From: Campylobacter gracilis
Lineage (GTDB): Bacteria > Campylobacterota > Campylobacteria > Campylobacterales > Campylobacteraceae
Direction: 5' to 3'
Length of the DNA: 64,000 nucleotides
NCBI RefSeq assembly: GCF_018374135.1
Contig: NZ_JAHAFS010000010.1
Coordinates: 1-64,000 of the forward strand
Below, in pieces: positions 18,207 to 28,025 of the stretch. Under the pieces are notes generated by a model. The model was not told the origin of the DNA and did not search any database. It worked only from the letters and a program-made list of their open reading frames with translations. A program made the position numbers and the translations under genes. The number at the start of each line of letters is the position of its first letter. Within the stretch, counting starts at the first letter, position 1.

Positions 18207-20324
18207 TTAAGCTAATTCCAGTGAAATTTTAGTGCCTTTCTGATCGGTCACGCGCACTCGCACCACATCGCCCGCCTTGTAAGGCGTCGTGATAAATTTA
18301 GCGCGCAGTAGCCCGTCCACGCCGTCTCGTAGCGAGATGAAGGTACCGAAATCCAGCACGCTTTGCACCACGCCGTCAAACTCCTCGCCGATCTGAAATT
18401 TTACCTCTTTGCGTTCACCGCGCGGCTTGCGAAAATCGCGAGAATTTGAAACTATCGATAAAATTTTCTCTTTTGCGCCCGATACGCTGCTAGCTTTGGC
18501 GCCTTGGATCTTGACCTCGCCCTTTTCTCGATCCAGATCGATATTTACGCCGAAGCTTTCGGTGATCTCTTTGATGACCTTGCCGCCCTGACCGATGATG
18601 TCGGGGATTTTGCTCGCCTCGACGCTAAAAATTTCAAGCTTCGGAAGCACGTCCTCGTTTATAACGATCGCCGCATCCGCCTGCTCCATGAGGCCCAAAA
18701 TATGCGCGCGAGCCTGCTTTGCCTGCGCGAGAGCCTCTTTTAAAACCTCCAGGCTGATGCCGCCGAGCTTGATATCCATCTGAAGCGCGGTGATGCCCTC
18801 ATGGGTGCCCGCGACTTTAAAATCCATATCTCCGTCGTGATCCTCAAGCCCCATTATGTCGGTTAGCACGGCGTGTTTTTCGCCCTCAAAAATCAAGCCC
18901 ATCGCGACGCCCGCAACGAGCTTTAGCGTAGGCACGCCCGCTGCACGCAATGAAAGTGCGCCGCCGCAGACCGAAGCCATCGAGCTTGAGCCGTTACTTT
19001 CTAAAATTTCGCTCACTACGCGGATAGACTGCGGCGAGTTTAGATCGATGCTTGGATATAGCGCTCTTTTGGCTAAATTTCCATGTCCTAGCTCGCGTCT
19101 GCCCGGGCTTTTGAGCGGACTTGCTTCCCCGACGCAAAAGCCCGGGAAGTTATAGTTAAACATAAATCTATCGCTGATCGGCTCGAGCTGCGTTAGGCTA
19201 TCGCTTAACTGCGCGTCGCTATCGCCGCCCAGCGTAGTGACGACTAAAGCTTGCGTCTGCCCGCGCGTAAATAGGCAGCTGCCGTGCGCGCACGGCAGGA
19301 TATTGGTCTCGATACTTATCGGGCGCACCTCATTAAGCGCGCGTCCGTCGGCTCTGCGGTGATCCTCGATGATCTGCGCGCGGATGATGCCGCGCTTATA
19401 CTTGCCGATGACGCTAGAGATCACCTCTTTACTCCACTCGTTTTGCGCCGCGACCTCGGTCGCTAAAATTTGATCTACAATTTTATTTAGCTCGATAGCG
19501 CGTTCGCTCTTTGCCATCTGATTGATCGCCGCTTTGACGGCGTCTTTGTAGTTTGCGTCGATAAAATCCGCGATATCCTCATCCTCGATCTCGGGCTTGT
19601 ACTCTAGGCTTGCATCCGGCTTTTTAAGCGGCAAAAAAGCCTCTTCATAGGCGTTTGAACCCGCGCTTATCGCCTTTGCGGCAAAATCGATCGCATCTAC
19701 CATCAGATCTTCGCTAAATTCATTCATCTGCTGCGCGCCGTCATTAATCTGCGGCAAGGAGCGCATCTCGATCATCAAAAGCTCATCGCCGACGCCCGCT
19801 ACGTAAAGATCGAGTGCGCTAGCTTTAAGCGCGGAGTTACTAGGATTTAGGATGAAATTTCCGTTTTGATAGCCTATGCGCACGCCGCAAACGGGCGCCT
19901 TAATCGGGATGTCGCTAAGATACAGCGCCGCAGACGCCGCATTAAGAGCGACGACTTGCAGATCGACCTCGGGGTCCGCAGATAGCACGTAAACTACGAT
20001 CTGCGTCGGATATGCGTATCCCTTCGGAAAGAGCGGACGCAGCGAGCGGTCTATGATGCGGCTGGTTAGCGTCTCAAAATCGCCCGGCTTGGTCTCGCGC
20101 TTGATGTAGCCTCCGGGGATTCTGCCCGCTGCGTACATCTTTTCGATATATTGCACGGTAAGAGGTAAAAAGTCCTCCTGCACCTGCGTCTCTTCGCGCG
20201 CTACGGTAGCGAGCACGACGGTATTTTTCACACGCAAAAGCGCCGCGCCCGCAGCTTGCTTTGCGACCTTATTGATATCGAAAATTTCGGTATTGCCATT
20301 AACTTCAATTTTGCACTGCATCAA
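18207..20324 (-). CDS. pnp: Polyribonucleotide nucleotidyltransferase
   Basis: 705 residues with two RNase PH cores, a KH domain (IPDIIGQGGKVIKEITE) and a C-terminal S1 domain (FDGVVQSVLDFGTFISLRDGVDGLL). It carries out phosphorolytic 3'-5' RNA decay and tailing. The catalytic region with FTRGQTQ and the DHDGDMDFKVAGT signature is intact. The start overlaps the upstream phosphoribosyltransferase-like gene by 20 bases, indicating coupling. Confidence 0.97.
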   Translation of the reverse strand: MMQCKIEVNGNTEIFDINKVAKQAAGAALLRVKNTVVLATVAREETQVQEDFLPLTVQYIEKMYAAGRIPGGYIKRETKPGDFETLTSRIIDRSLRPLFPKGYAYPTQIVVYVLSADPEVDLQVVALNAASAALYLSDIPIKAPVCGVRIGYQNGNFILNPSNSALKASALDLYVAGVGDELLMIEMRSLPQINDGAQQMNEFSEDLMVDAIDFAAKAISAGSNAYEEAFLPLKKPDASLEYKPEIEDEDIADFIDANYKDAVKAAINQMAKSERAIELNKIVDQILATEVAAQNEWSKEVISSVIGKYKRGIIRAQIIEDHRRADGRALNEVRPISIETNILPCAHGSCLFTRGQTQALVVTTLGGDSDAQLSDSLTQLEPISDRFMFNYNFPGFCVGEASPLKSPGRRELGHGNLAKRALYPSIDLNSPQSIRVVSEILESNGSSSMASVCGGALSLRAAGVPTLKLVAGVAMGLIFEGEKHAVLTDIMGLEDHDGDMDFKVAGTHEGITALQMDIKLGGISLEVLKEALAQAKQARAHILGLMEQADAAIVINEDVLPKLEIFSVEASKIPDIIGQGGKVIKEITESFGVNIDLDREKGEVKIQGAKASSVSGAKEKILSIVSNSRDFRKPRGERKEVKFQIGEEFDGVVQSVLDFGTFISLRDGVDGLLRAKFITTPYKAGDVVRVRVTDQKGTKISLELA

Positions 20325-21024
20325 TTTTCTCCTTATTTTTGTTAGTCTCGTGAAACGGCAGATAAAGCGGACATTTATTTAAAATTTGCATTATCTCCTC
20401 CGCGCTTGAGAGCGTTTTTTCTTTGTAATAAAAATCCACATTCACAAAATCTCTGATCTTGTGAACGGCATAAATTCCATCTACTAACATGGCGATCTCG
20501 TCTACATTATCGCTGCCGATAACGGGCGTAGCGTAAAAGATCGCTTTGGCGTTTAAGCTTACGAGCGTCTTTATGCAAGTAAGTGCGGTCAACCCGCTCT
20601 CACACCCCTCATCTACCAAGATGATGTTTTTTTTCTCCAAATTTCCCAAAAGCTCGCCCTTGCGAAATCTATACATATTTTTTAAAATTTTCTCCTCATA
20701 AAGTCTGTTTGCCTGCCCGTAAACGTAATCCAGGCTGATGCCGAAGCTTCGAACGAGCTCATCTACCATTACGATCTCTTGGGTCTCGCTTACGCACGCA
20801 ATCGCGCATTCCGGATTATTGGGCGCTAAAACGGGCTCTGTGAATAAAAACTCATAAGCAAGCCCCAGCTTTAGAGCAAGATGGTTTGCGATAGGAAGCG
20901 ACTCCAGAGACTGAGCGATTATTAGAAAATTATCGTTTTTGATCACGGTAGCGGGTAAAATTTCTGAAAGTTTCATCGCAGCGTCGATTTGGTTTTCAAA
21001 CATTAGCTCAGCTCTAGACGTCAT
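20305..21024 (-). CDS. Phosphoribosyltransferase-like protein
   Basis: 239 residues. The stretch IILVDEGCESGLTALTCIKTL matches the PRPP-binding loop of type I phosphoribosyltransferases (VDDG-xTGxT) but with Asp-Glu and a Ser-Gly loop, so catalysis is uncertain. A gene of this kind sits beside pnp in other campylobacters, as I recall. It overlaps pnp by 20 bases and touches lptD by 1 base. Function unknown; possibly base salvage or regulatory. Confidence 0.65.
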   Translation of the reverse strand: MTSRAELMFENQIDAAMKLSEILPATVIKNDNFLIIAQSLESLPIANHLALKLGLAYEFLFTEPVLAPNNPECAIACVSETQEIVMVDELVRSFGISLDYVYGQANRLYEEKILKNMYRFRKGELLGNLEKKNIILVDEGCESGLTALTCIKTLVSLNAKAIFYATPVIGSDNVDEIAMLVDGIYAVHKIRDFVNVDFYYKEKTLSSAEEIMQILNKCPLYLPFHETNKNKEKIDAVQN

Positions 21025-23282
21025 TATTTTTCGCTTCCGTATTCGCTATCTACTGAAAAATCATACCCCACTCCGCCGAATGGATAGAAATTTACGAGAA
21101 AGTAAATTCCGCGCTCCTTGCTTGCTTTGCTATAGCCCGTCGTACTGGTGTTTTTAGGCTCGATATCCTCTTGATACACAAAAGAGTAATTCCAGCATTT
21201 GCGCGTATGAGAAAGTCCCACGCGCCACATTTTAGAATAAGATCGCTCCAAGTCGTAATCCCAACGCCCAAAAATTTTATTATTCCTAGGCAAATTTACC
21301 GAAGCGTTTACGATGCCGTAGTTATCTTTCGTATAGCGTTTAGGCTCCATGCTTAGCTTTTCGTATTCGTAAGCGTGGCTGAGTCCAAAGCTAAAGTCGT
21401 CGTTGGAGTAGTTGGCGTAGGTATAGACCTTATCGAAGCTTTTATATTTATGCGAGTAGGTAAAGCGGTTTCCGATATTTAGCCCATTTGCAAAATACGC
21501 ATCGATACGGTGTTCTAAATCATCGAACTCATGATCGTCGAAGTCATATCGCTGCTTGACGCTATGGCGTAAAAATTTACGTCCGTCTTCATTATAAAAA
21601 AACTGCGTCATACTTAAAGCTGCATTTTCGTGAGTGTATTCGTCGCTAAGCTCACTTAAGAAGTTATCCTCCCAATAAAGCGAGTCTTGCAAGTTACCCA
21701 GCCGCGAACGATCTACTGCACCGCGAGCAAGGTCGTATTTATACTGATGATACTTTAAAATTCTATCCTCGATGTCGCCTTGCTGCCATCCGGGAATTCT
21801 AAAATCCGCTCTCCAGCTCATCGTATGATACAAGCTATCGTAAGCCCTGGCTACGTCGGTGTAGAGTGAAAGCTCGGTGTATTGATTAGCGTAGAAAGTG
21901 CTTTTATCCTCGCCAAGATCGCCGTTTGCGTAGTAGAATTTATCGTGCCAATCGATATTAGTCATATACACTCGCTCGGTAAAGGCGAAATTTAAATAAT
22001 CCGCCAGTAGCGGCGTGCTTATACTAATCGGTACGTCAAACTCGTATTGGCGAGCAGTCGCGCCCTCCCATCTGGTGTAATTACGCGCTTTTGCATCAAG
22101 CGAATAGATCAAATTTGGCAGCCCCAAATCATTGCTAAATTTATGATATTGCAGCGTCGGAAGCTCTTGGACGGTATCTTCGTTACGGAAGGTATTATCG
22201 GCGTTTAGCTTGCTCGTATCGATGTAGTAGCGTCCGTAAGCGCCAAAATAGTGCTCGTCACCGGTCAAATAATAATTCAGCCGCGAAGTTACGAGCGAAT
22301 TATCCGCATCGTCGCCAAGACCTCCCTTTTCCTTCAGATCGTAGTATTCAAGGTCGTTTAGCTGGGTAAAGTCGATCCATAAATTTTCGCGCAGATCGCC
22401 GTCTAGCAAATAGGTCGCAAGCTTGCTGCGATCGTATTGAACTTCAAAGCCGTGGTGGCGCTCGTTTTTGTATTCGAGGCGTTTTTGCGCCCGCGAGAAG
22501 TTATCGAAAACTCCACCTCTAATCTCGCCGTAAGAATACGGGGATTCCGTAAAGCGAAAGGTGCCGTAGGCGCCAAAGCCCCTTCTGCTGCGCACCTGCG
22601 GATCGAGCTGAAAATCCCAGCTATCGTAAGGCGCAAAATAGATCGGCTGCTTATAATAGATCCCTTCCTTGCTGATGTAGCCGGCCTCTGGAGGCAGCAA
22701 GCCCGTGCGGCGCGTGCGATCAGTCGGGAAGCCGAAATACGGCAGATAGAGCACCGGTACGTCGCCCACGTAAAATCTCGGATTAAAAAGATGGAGGAAT
22801 TTGCTCTCTTTATTGAGCATGCCGCTGCTAAATTTGATGCGCCAATCAGGATCGGTGACATTGCAGCTAGATACGCTGGAGCCCTCCACGCGGTAATACT
22901 CGCTGTCGCTGCAGCTGGTGTCGTTTTGCATCCAAAGCTCGGAGTCCTTGTCCATCATAAAATTTACGTCGGCTTGCTGCTTATCGTTTTTCAGATCGAT
23001 TTTGACATGCTGCGCACGCGTAGTTTCGCTGCTACCGCGCATCGCATTGACGTTACCAAAAAGCTCGATAATGCCGTTTTGTTCGTCGTATGTAGCGCGA
23101 TCGGCGGTGATAAAGTAGTCCTGTGAATACACCGTTACGTTGCCGCTCGCCTCCGTCAAAAAGCCGTTTTTCTCGACATTATCTGCTATGAGCTCGACGT
23201 CTTGGACCTTTGCGCTCGCACTACTTGCTAAAAGAGCGCTAAAACTAAGCGCTAGAATTTTAAATTTTTTACTCTTTTTCAA
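21024..23282 (-). CDS. lptD: LPS-assembly outer-membrane protein LptD
   Basis: 752 residues: signal peptide (1-24, ending SSASA), a periplasmic OstA/LptA-like domain (VELIADNVEKNGFLTEASGNVTVYS and following), then a large beta-barrel rich in Tyr/Asp/Arg strands. It inserts lipopolysaccharide or lipooligosaccharide into the outer leaflet together with LptE. RVEGSSVSSCNVTDPDWRI is typical of the start of the barrel-forming region. It overlaps the RDD gene upstream by 14 bases. Confidence 0.93.
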   Translation of the reverse strand: MKKSKKFKILALSFSALLASSASAKVQDVELIADNVEKNGFLTEASGNVTVYSQDYFITADRATYDEQNGIIELFGNVNAMRGSSETTRAQHVKIDLKNDKQQADVNFMMDKDSELWMQNDTSCSDSEYYRVEGSSVSSCNVTDPDWRIKFSSGMLNKESKFLHLFNPRFYVGDVPVLYLPYFGFPTDRTRRTGLLPPEAGYISKEGIYYKQPIYFAPYDSWDFQLDPQVRSRRGFGAYGTFRFTESPYSYGEIRGGVFDNFSRAQKRLEYKNERHHGFEVQYDRSKLATYLLDGDLRENLWIDFTQLNDLEYYDLKEKGGLGDDADNSLVTSRLNYYLTGDEHYFGAYGRYYIDTSKLNADNTFRNEDTVQELPTLQYHKFSNDLGLPNLIYSLDAKARNYTRWEGATARQYEFDVPISISTPLLADYLNFAFTERVYMTNIDWHDKFYYANGDLGEDKSTFYANQYTELSLYTDVARAYDSLYHTMSWRADFRIPGWQQGDIEDRILKYHQYKYDLARGAVDRSRLGNLQDSLYWEDNFLSELSDEYTHENAALSMTQFFYNEDGRKFLRHSVKQRYDFDDHEFDDLEHRIDAYFANGLNIGNRFTYSHKYKSFDKVYTYANYSNDDFSFGLSHAYEYEKLSMEPKRYTKDNYGIVNASVNLPRNNKIFGRWDYDLERSYSKMWRVGLSHTRKCWNYSFVYQEDIEPKNTSTTGYSKASKERGIYFLVNFYPFGGVGYDFSVDSEYGSEK

Positions 23283-23706
23283 TCTCTACCACCAATGTTT
23301 TCGCCGCCATATCGTGCAGACTCTGACGCGAGTTCGTAAAAAGCGCCACCAAAAATCCCGTATAAAAGATCATCTCGCTTATCAACCTAACCGCCGCGCG
23401 GATCGCCGCCGTAGCGATATCCATAGAGCTGCCGTCAGCGCGGACGCAATAAATTTTAACCGCAAGCTTGCCTAGCGTCGCGCCGTATAGATAGACAAAA
23501 ATCGCTTGATATAAAAATTTTATTATCGCGTAATGTAAAATGAATTTCGACGCGATCTTTTGTACCTCAAGATTGCTTCCGCTCTGCGCCGCTGCGACAA
23601 GCTCTGGCTCGTCGATAGCAAATAGCACGACCACAAAAAGCGTTACGCTCACCGCTTCGTCAATACTAAACGCGATTACGCGCTTGCTAAGCGGAGCGAT
23701 GATCAA
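23269..23706 (-). CDS. RDD-family membrane protein
   Basis: 145 residues with an N-terminal Arg-containing first helix (KRVIAFSIDEAVSVTLFVVVLF), a second helix near 55-75 and TLGKLAVKIYCVRADG, the usual RDD-family centre. Function of the family is unclear (transport or membrane adaptation). Translationally coupled: 4-base overlap with purD and 14-base overlap with lptD. Confidence 0.85.
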   Translation of the reverse strand: MIIAPLSKRVIAFSIDEAVSVTLFVVVLFAIDEPELVAAAQSGSNLEVQKIASKFILHYAIIKFLYQAIFVYLYGATLGKLAVKIYCVRADGSSMDIATAAIRAAVRLISEMIFYTGFLVALFTNSRQSLHDMAAKTLVVEIEKE

Positions 23707-24959
23707 ATTTTATCTCTTAAGGCTTGGTGCGCGATATCGCGCCTATACTGCGCGCCGCTAAATTTTATATTTTCGCACAGCGCGTAAGCCGCATCGCGCG
23801 CCTGCTTTAGGCTCTGCGCGACGCCCACGCTTACCAAAACGCGCCCGCCGCTAGCGTAAATCCGCCCCTCTCGCTCACTCACGCCTGCGTAGCAGATATG
23901 TGCGCCCGCAGGAATTTCTCCCGTCTTGATCGGCTCAGGCTGCGAAGGGCCGTAAGGGTAGCGCTCGCTAGCCATCACGACGCCCACCGCAAATCGCTCT
24001 TTTAAGCTTATGCTGCTTAGCTTGCCTACGGCGGCGTTGTATAAAATTTCGCTCAAATTTCCGTCAATTAGCGGCATCAAAACCTCGCACTCCGGATCGC
24101 CGAAGCGGACGTTGTACTCCAGCACGTAAGGCTCGTCGCCCACGATCATAAGCCCTACGAATAGCACGCCGCAAAATGGCGCGCCCTGCTGCTTCATCCC
24201 TTTTAGCGTAGGTGCTACGATCTCACTTTCTACTCTTTTTATCAGAGCGGCATCCGCTAGCGGGCTTGGCGCATAAGCTCCCATGCCGCCGGTGTTCGGG
24301 CCCAGATCGCCGTCAAGCAATTTTTTGTGATCCTGCGCTACGGGCAGACTTACGAAATTCTCCCCGTCGCAAATCGCAAAAAAGCTCAGCTCGAAGCCCT
24401 CTAAAAACTCCTCCACGACGACGCGCTTACCCGCTTCGCCGAAGCTTTCGCCGCTTAGCATATCCGCCGCGGCTTTTTTAGCTTCATCTTTGGAATTTGC
24501 GATTATGACGCCCTTGCCTGCGCACAAGCCGTCCGCTTTGACCACTACGCGGCCGTTTAGAGTATCGATAAATTTTGAAATTTCGGAGAGATCGTCGCTG
24601 CTTAGAAATTTTGCGGTTTTGATATGATTTCGCGCCAGAAAGTCCTTCATATAGGCTTTAGAGCCCTCCAGCTTCGCCGCAGCGGCGCTGGGGCCGAATA
24701 TCGCGAGACCTTGCGCTTTGAAAGTATCCACTATGCCTTTTGTAAGCGGTTCTTCGGCGCCTACGACGGTAAGGGCTACGTCGTTGTTTTTGGCAAAGAG
24801 CGCGAGTTCATTAAAATCTTTTAAATCTAAATTTTTACCGAGCGCCTTTGTAGCGCCGTTTCCCGGAGCAAAATACAGATTTAAAACGTTTTTATCCTCG
24901 CGAAGTCTTAGCCCGATCGCGTATTCTCTACCGCCGCCGCCGATTATTAGGATATTCAA
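23703..24959 (-). CDS. purD: Phosphoribosylamine-glycine ligase
   Basis: 418 residues, ATP-grasp enzyme of de novo purine synthesis (phosphoribosylamine + glycine to GAR). NILIIGGGGREYAIG at the start, the ATP-grasp loop KADGLCAGKGVIIA and LEYNVRFGDPECE are diagnostic. The start is TTG with GGAGG 5 bases upstream. It lies directly downstream of the 6S RNA candidate and heads the purD-RDD-lptD-PRT-pnp run. purN (45774) and purF (60851) also occur in this window. Confidence 0.96.
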   Translation of the reverse strand: MNILIIGGGGREYAIGLRLREDKNVLNLYFAPGNGATKALGKNLDLKDFNELALFAKNNDVALTVVGAEEPLTKGIVDTFKAQGLAIFGPSAAAAKLEGSKAYMKDFLARNHIKTAKFLSSDDLSEISKFIDTLNGRVVVKADGLCAGKGVIIANSKDEAKKAAADMLSGESFGEAGKRVVVEEFLEGFELSFFAICDGENFVSLPVAQDHKKLLDGDLGPNTGGMGAYAPSPLADAALIKRVESEIVAPTLKGMKQQGAPFCGVLFVGLMIVGDEPYVLEYNVRFGDPECEVLMPLIDGNLSEILYNAAVGKLSSISLKERFAVGVVMASERYPYGPSQPEPIKTGEIPAGAHICYAGVSEREGRIYASGGRVLVSVGVAQSLKQARDAAYALCENIKFSGAQYRRDIAHQALRDKI

Positions 24960-24976
24960 TGAAGCCTCCGTAACGT

Positions 24977-25178
24977 AAAAAACCCAAGTGAGCGTTGCGT
25001 AAAAAGAATCGGCTCAAACAAAGCCAATCTTGCAACTAGGAAAAATCTCTAGGTCGCAACCCGTAACTTTTAAAAAAAAGCTCGAGCCGAGCCGCGTCAC
25101 ACGGACCTCTCACGTCGTCGCTTATACAAATATGTTGAACCCTCATATAAAACGCTCTCGCTTCACCCAGGCTTGGGC
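24977..25178 (-). ncRNA. ssrS: Probable 6S RNA
   Basis: A 245-base space between hemD and purD has its own TATAAT (25182-25187), a transcript of about 200 bases and a T6 run at 24977-24982. The ends close on each other: CCCAAG (25177-25172) pairs with CTTGGG (24988-24983), followed by TGA/TCA, GCG/CGC and GCGT/ACGC segments separated by small bulges, giving the long rod of 6S RNA. Internal hairpins occur near the middle (GCTCG/CGAGC and GGCT/AGCC). I recall 6S RNA lying next to purD in Helicobacter. 6S RNA mimics an open promoter and sequesters sigma-70 RNA polymerase. No protein frame fits. Confidence 0.68.
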
Positions 25179-25181
25179 AAA

Positions 25182-25187
25182 ATTATA
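25182..25187 (-). promoter_or_regulatory. -10 box of the 6S RNA candidate
   Basis: TATAAT on the minus strand, just past the hemD stop and 4 bases before the first base of the paired 5' end. This shows that the RNA is not merely the hemD 3' end. Confidence 0.65.
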
Positions 25188-25204
25188 GTCAAAATTTGCT
25201 TAAA

Positions 25205-25837
25205 CTATGGCAAAAGCGCCAGATCGACGCAGGATTTTATCGACATTCTTTCGCAGATTATCGGCTCGCAAAACTCGCTCAAAACGCTCGCCGTCGTCTT
25301 GCCGATACAGATCACCTTGTAGCTCCCGTCCCAGCCGAAATTTGCGGTAAATCCGCGCACGTTTTTAGGCGAGGTAAAAATCAGCGTGCTGCCTTGCGGC
25401 GGCTTTGCGGCGGCAGGCAGGCTAAGGACGCAATTTTCATAGGCGATCACGCTTTGCAGCCGCACGCCGGCGCTAGACAGGATCTGCTCCAGCTTCGATA
25501 CCGTCTGCCTCGCGCGCAGATACAGCGCGTCTGCGCTTTGCAAGAGCGGCGCGATCTCCGCGGCAAACTCATTTCCGTGCCCGTGCTGCGCCACAAAAAT
25601 ATCGCGAAATCCAAACTCGCGCGCAGCCGCAGCGCACGGCTCGCCGATAGCGTAAACGGGGGTATCTAAATCAAACGAAATTTCATTAAATTTTATCGCC
25701 GCTACCGCATTTTTGGAGGTAAAAATTAGCGCGCCCATCTGCGCAGGCAGGCTAAATTTTAGAAATTTTATCTCGCAGACCGCAAGCTGCCTCACCTGCG
25801 GATGATCAAATCTCGTATTAGACACCAGATATATCAA
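25205..25837 (-). CDS. hemD: Uroporphyrinogen-III synthase
   Basis: 210 residues from a TTG start (25835-25837) giving IYLVSNTRFDHP. I prefer this start because GGAGGG lies 4 bases before it; the ATG 12 bases upstream overlaps that ribosome-binding site. Typical weakly conserved HemD features are LIFTSKNAV, YAIGEPCAAAAREFG, and TLIFTSPKNVRGF with VICIGKTTASVL near the end. It cyclises hydroxymethylbilane in haem and sirohaem synthesis. Confidence 0.85.
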   Translation of the reverse strand: MIYLVSNTRFDHPQVRQLAVCEIKFLKFSLPAQMGALIFTSKNAVAAIKFNEISFDLDTPVYAIGEPCAAAAREFGFRDIFVAQHGHGNEFAAEIAPLLQSADALYLRARQTVSKLEQILSSAGVRLQSVIAYENCVLSLPAAAKPPQGSTLIFTSPKNVRGFTANFGWDGSYKVICIGKTTASVLSEFCEPIICERMSIKSCVDLALLP

Positions 25838-26458
25838 AACGCCCTCCATGTTTAAATTTGCTTGAGCCTCACCCCTGCCTTCACGACGCGCAGAAACGAA
25901 GAAAATATTATTTGATTTGCTTCGACTCAATTCTACTCCGAGCCGCCCTTTTTGCCTGGGCAAAACCGCCTGTCTGACCTGCTTACGCTTATTTTGCCGC
26001 GCTTAAACAACCTAGCGGCGGCATGCTTTTTTAAAATTTTATCTCACGCCTAAATTTATAACCAAGCACTCCACTTTGCGCCGACTCGGTATTTTAAATT
26101 TAACTTTATAACCTCAAGCGCCCACTCTAAAGCCAGCTTAGGACGCGCCGCCATTTTTAATTTGCGCAGTAATTACCCGCGACGAGTGCTTAAAACACTA
26201 CTGCGAGGCCCGCTCCGCACACAGCCAAATGCGCCGCCGCTTGTCAATCCCGCCCAGTCCGTGCATGTATCCACACAGACCACCGAAGTCTCAAATTTAA
26301 AGACACGACTGCAAAATTCTAAAATTTTGCCACCTTAGCCCTCAAATTTCGATATCGGGCCCTATCCGTCTATTTCGCAGGTCGCAAACGGTACCGCCTC
26401 GCCCAAACTTAGCACTAAATTTTGCCCGTGCATCCGTGCGGTACTTAGCCCCTTAAAT
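25838..26458. other. Spacer without supported gene
   Basis: About 620 bases between argH and hemD. Short frames look eroded; one 23-codon frame just after argH on the minus strand (MHGQNLVLSLGE and on) has coding-like composition but ends quickly. The region may be decayed gene sequence. No RNA or repeat recognised. Confidence 0.4.
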
Positions 26459-27841
26459 TTAACCTTTCAGCCACTCGTTTAAAATTTCAATCTGCGCCGC
26501 CACGCTCTCATTTGCCGTGCCTCCTTGCGACTTGCGCGCCTCTTTAGAGGCGTTTAGATCAAGAAATTTAACCGCGTCACCACCTAAGCTTTCATCCACG
26601 TTTGCAAGCTGCTGCGCATTTAGCTCGCTCAAATCTAGACCCAAATTTTCCGCATACGCCACGGCCTTGCCCGTGATGAAGTGCGCCTGACGGAACGGCA
26701 CGTTTTTCTCCCGCACTAAAAAGTCGGCCAGATCGGTTGCCGTGAGGTGCCCGCGGCGCGTCATTGCTAGCATATTTTTCTCGTTAAATTTAGCCGTTTT
26801 TAGCATCTGTTTTAAAATTTCAAGGCTAGAAAGCGCGGTGGCAACGCTATCAAACACGCCCTCCTTGTCCTCCTGCATGTCCTTGTTGTATGCTAGTGGC
26901 AAGCCCTTCATCACCGTTAGCAGCGCGACGAGATTGCCGTTTACGCGCCCCGTTTTGCCGCGGATTAGTTCGCACACGTCGGGGTTTTTCTTCTGCGGCA
27001 TGATCGAGCTGCCCGTGCTGTACGCGTCGCTGATCGTGATAAAGCCGAACTCCTGCGAGCTCCACAAGATTAGCTCCTCGCACAGGCGCGACGCATGCGT
27101 CATCAGCACGCTTACGTTAAACAAAATCTCCAGCGCGAAATCGCGGTCGCTGACGCTATCCATCGCGTTTGGCGTCACTCCCGCAAAGCCTAGCTGCTGC
27201 GCGACCAGCTCGCGGTTTATAGGATGCGGCGTGCCCGCAAGCGCAGCCGAGCCCAGCGGACAGAAGTTGTTTCGCTCGCGCGAGCCAGTAAAGCGCTCGT
27301 AGTCGCGGCGAAACATAAACGCGTAAGCTAGCAAATGATAGGCAAGGCTCACGGGTTGGGCGTGTTGAAGGTGCGTGTAGCCTGGCATCAGCGTGTCCGC
27401 GTGCTCGCTAGCTATATCTCGCAGCGCGGCGACTAGTTCGCGAGTTTTTTCGGCAACCTGAGCGCCGCTTTTAAGCACATAGAGGCGAAAATCAAGCGCG
27501 ACCTGATCGTTTCTGCTGCGCGCGGTGTGCAGCCTACCGCCAAGATCGCTTCCGATGAGCTCGCTTAGGCGCTTTTCGACCGCCATGTGGATGTCCTCGT
27601 CGGCGGTTTTAAACTCAAATTTTCCGCTTTTTATCTCTTCAAACACGGCGTCAAGCCCCGCGACGATCTTTTCGCTCTCCTCAGGCTTTAGAATCCCGCA
27701 GGCGCCGAGCATTCTTGCGTGCGCCTTGCTACCTGCGATATCCTCCTGCCAAAGCGCCCTGTCAAAGCCGATCGAGGCGTTAAACTCCTCCAAAAGCGCC
27801 GAACTCGCCTCGCTAAAGCGCCCCTCCCACATTTTTTTCAC
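26459..27841 (-). CDS. argH: Argininosuccinate lyase
   Basis: 460 residues from a GTG start at 27839-27841, chosen because AAGGAG lies 5 bases upstream and the protein then begins KKMWEGRFSE as expected. It belongs to the fumarase/aspartase superfamily; the flexible catalytic loop GSSIMPQKKNPD and SRNDQVALD are present. It releases arginine and fumarate, the last step of arginine synthesis. No other arg gene is adjacent. Confidence 0.96.
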   Translation of the reverse strand: MKKMWEGRFSEASSALLEEFNASIGFDRALWQEDIAGSKAHARMLGACGILKPEESEKIVAGLDAVFEEIKSGKFEFKTADEDIHMAVEKRLSELIGSDLGGRLHTARSRNDQVALDFRLYVLKSGAQVAEKTRELVAALRDIASEHADTLMPGYTHLQHAQPVSLAYHLLAYAFMFRRDYERFTGSRERNNFCPLGSAALAGTPHPINRELVAQQLGFAGVTPNAMDSVSDRDFALEILFNVSVLMTHASRLCEELILWSSQEFGFITISDAYSTGSSIMPQKKNPDVCELIRGKTGRVNGNLVALLTVMKGLPLAYNKDMQEDKEGVFDSVATALSSLEILKQMLKTAKFNEKNMLAMTRRGHLTATDLADFLVREKNVPFRQAHFITGKAVAYAENLGLDLSELNAQQLANVDESLGGDAVKFLDLNASKEARKSQGGTANESVAAQIEILNEWLKG

Positions 27842-28025
27842 GCTCGCTCCTTCGTTTAAATTTTCGGTGATTTTATAAAATTTTAAATCTCGCCGCACAA
27901 GATTTGCGGGCGAGAAAAAAGACCAAAGCGCGGTAAATTCCTAAAAAATGCGCGCGCCACGCTTTCGCACTAGATTTTGAAATTTATTGCACCTCAAGCT
28001 TAGTGCTTCAAAAGCGCTTGCTAGC

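Noticed and set aside
22403..23126. Long antisense frames inside lptD
   Set aside because: Shadows of the lptD frame in GC-rich coding sequence; no start signals.
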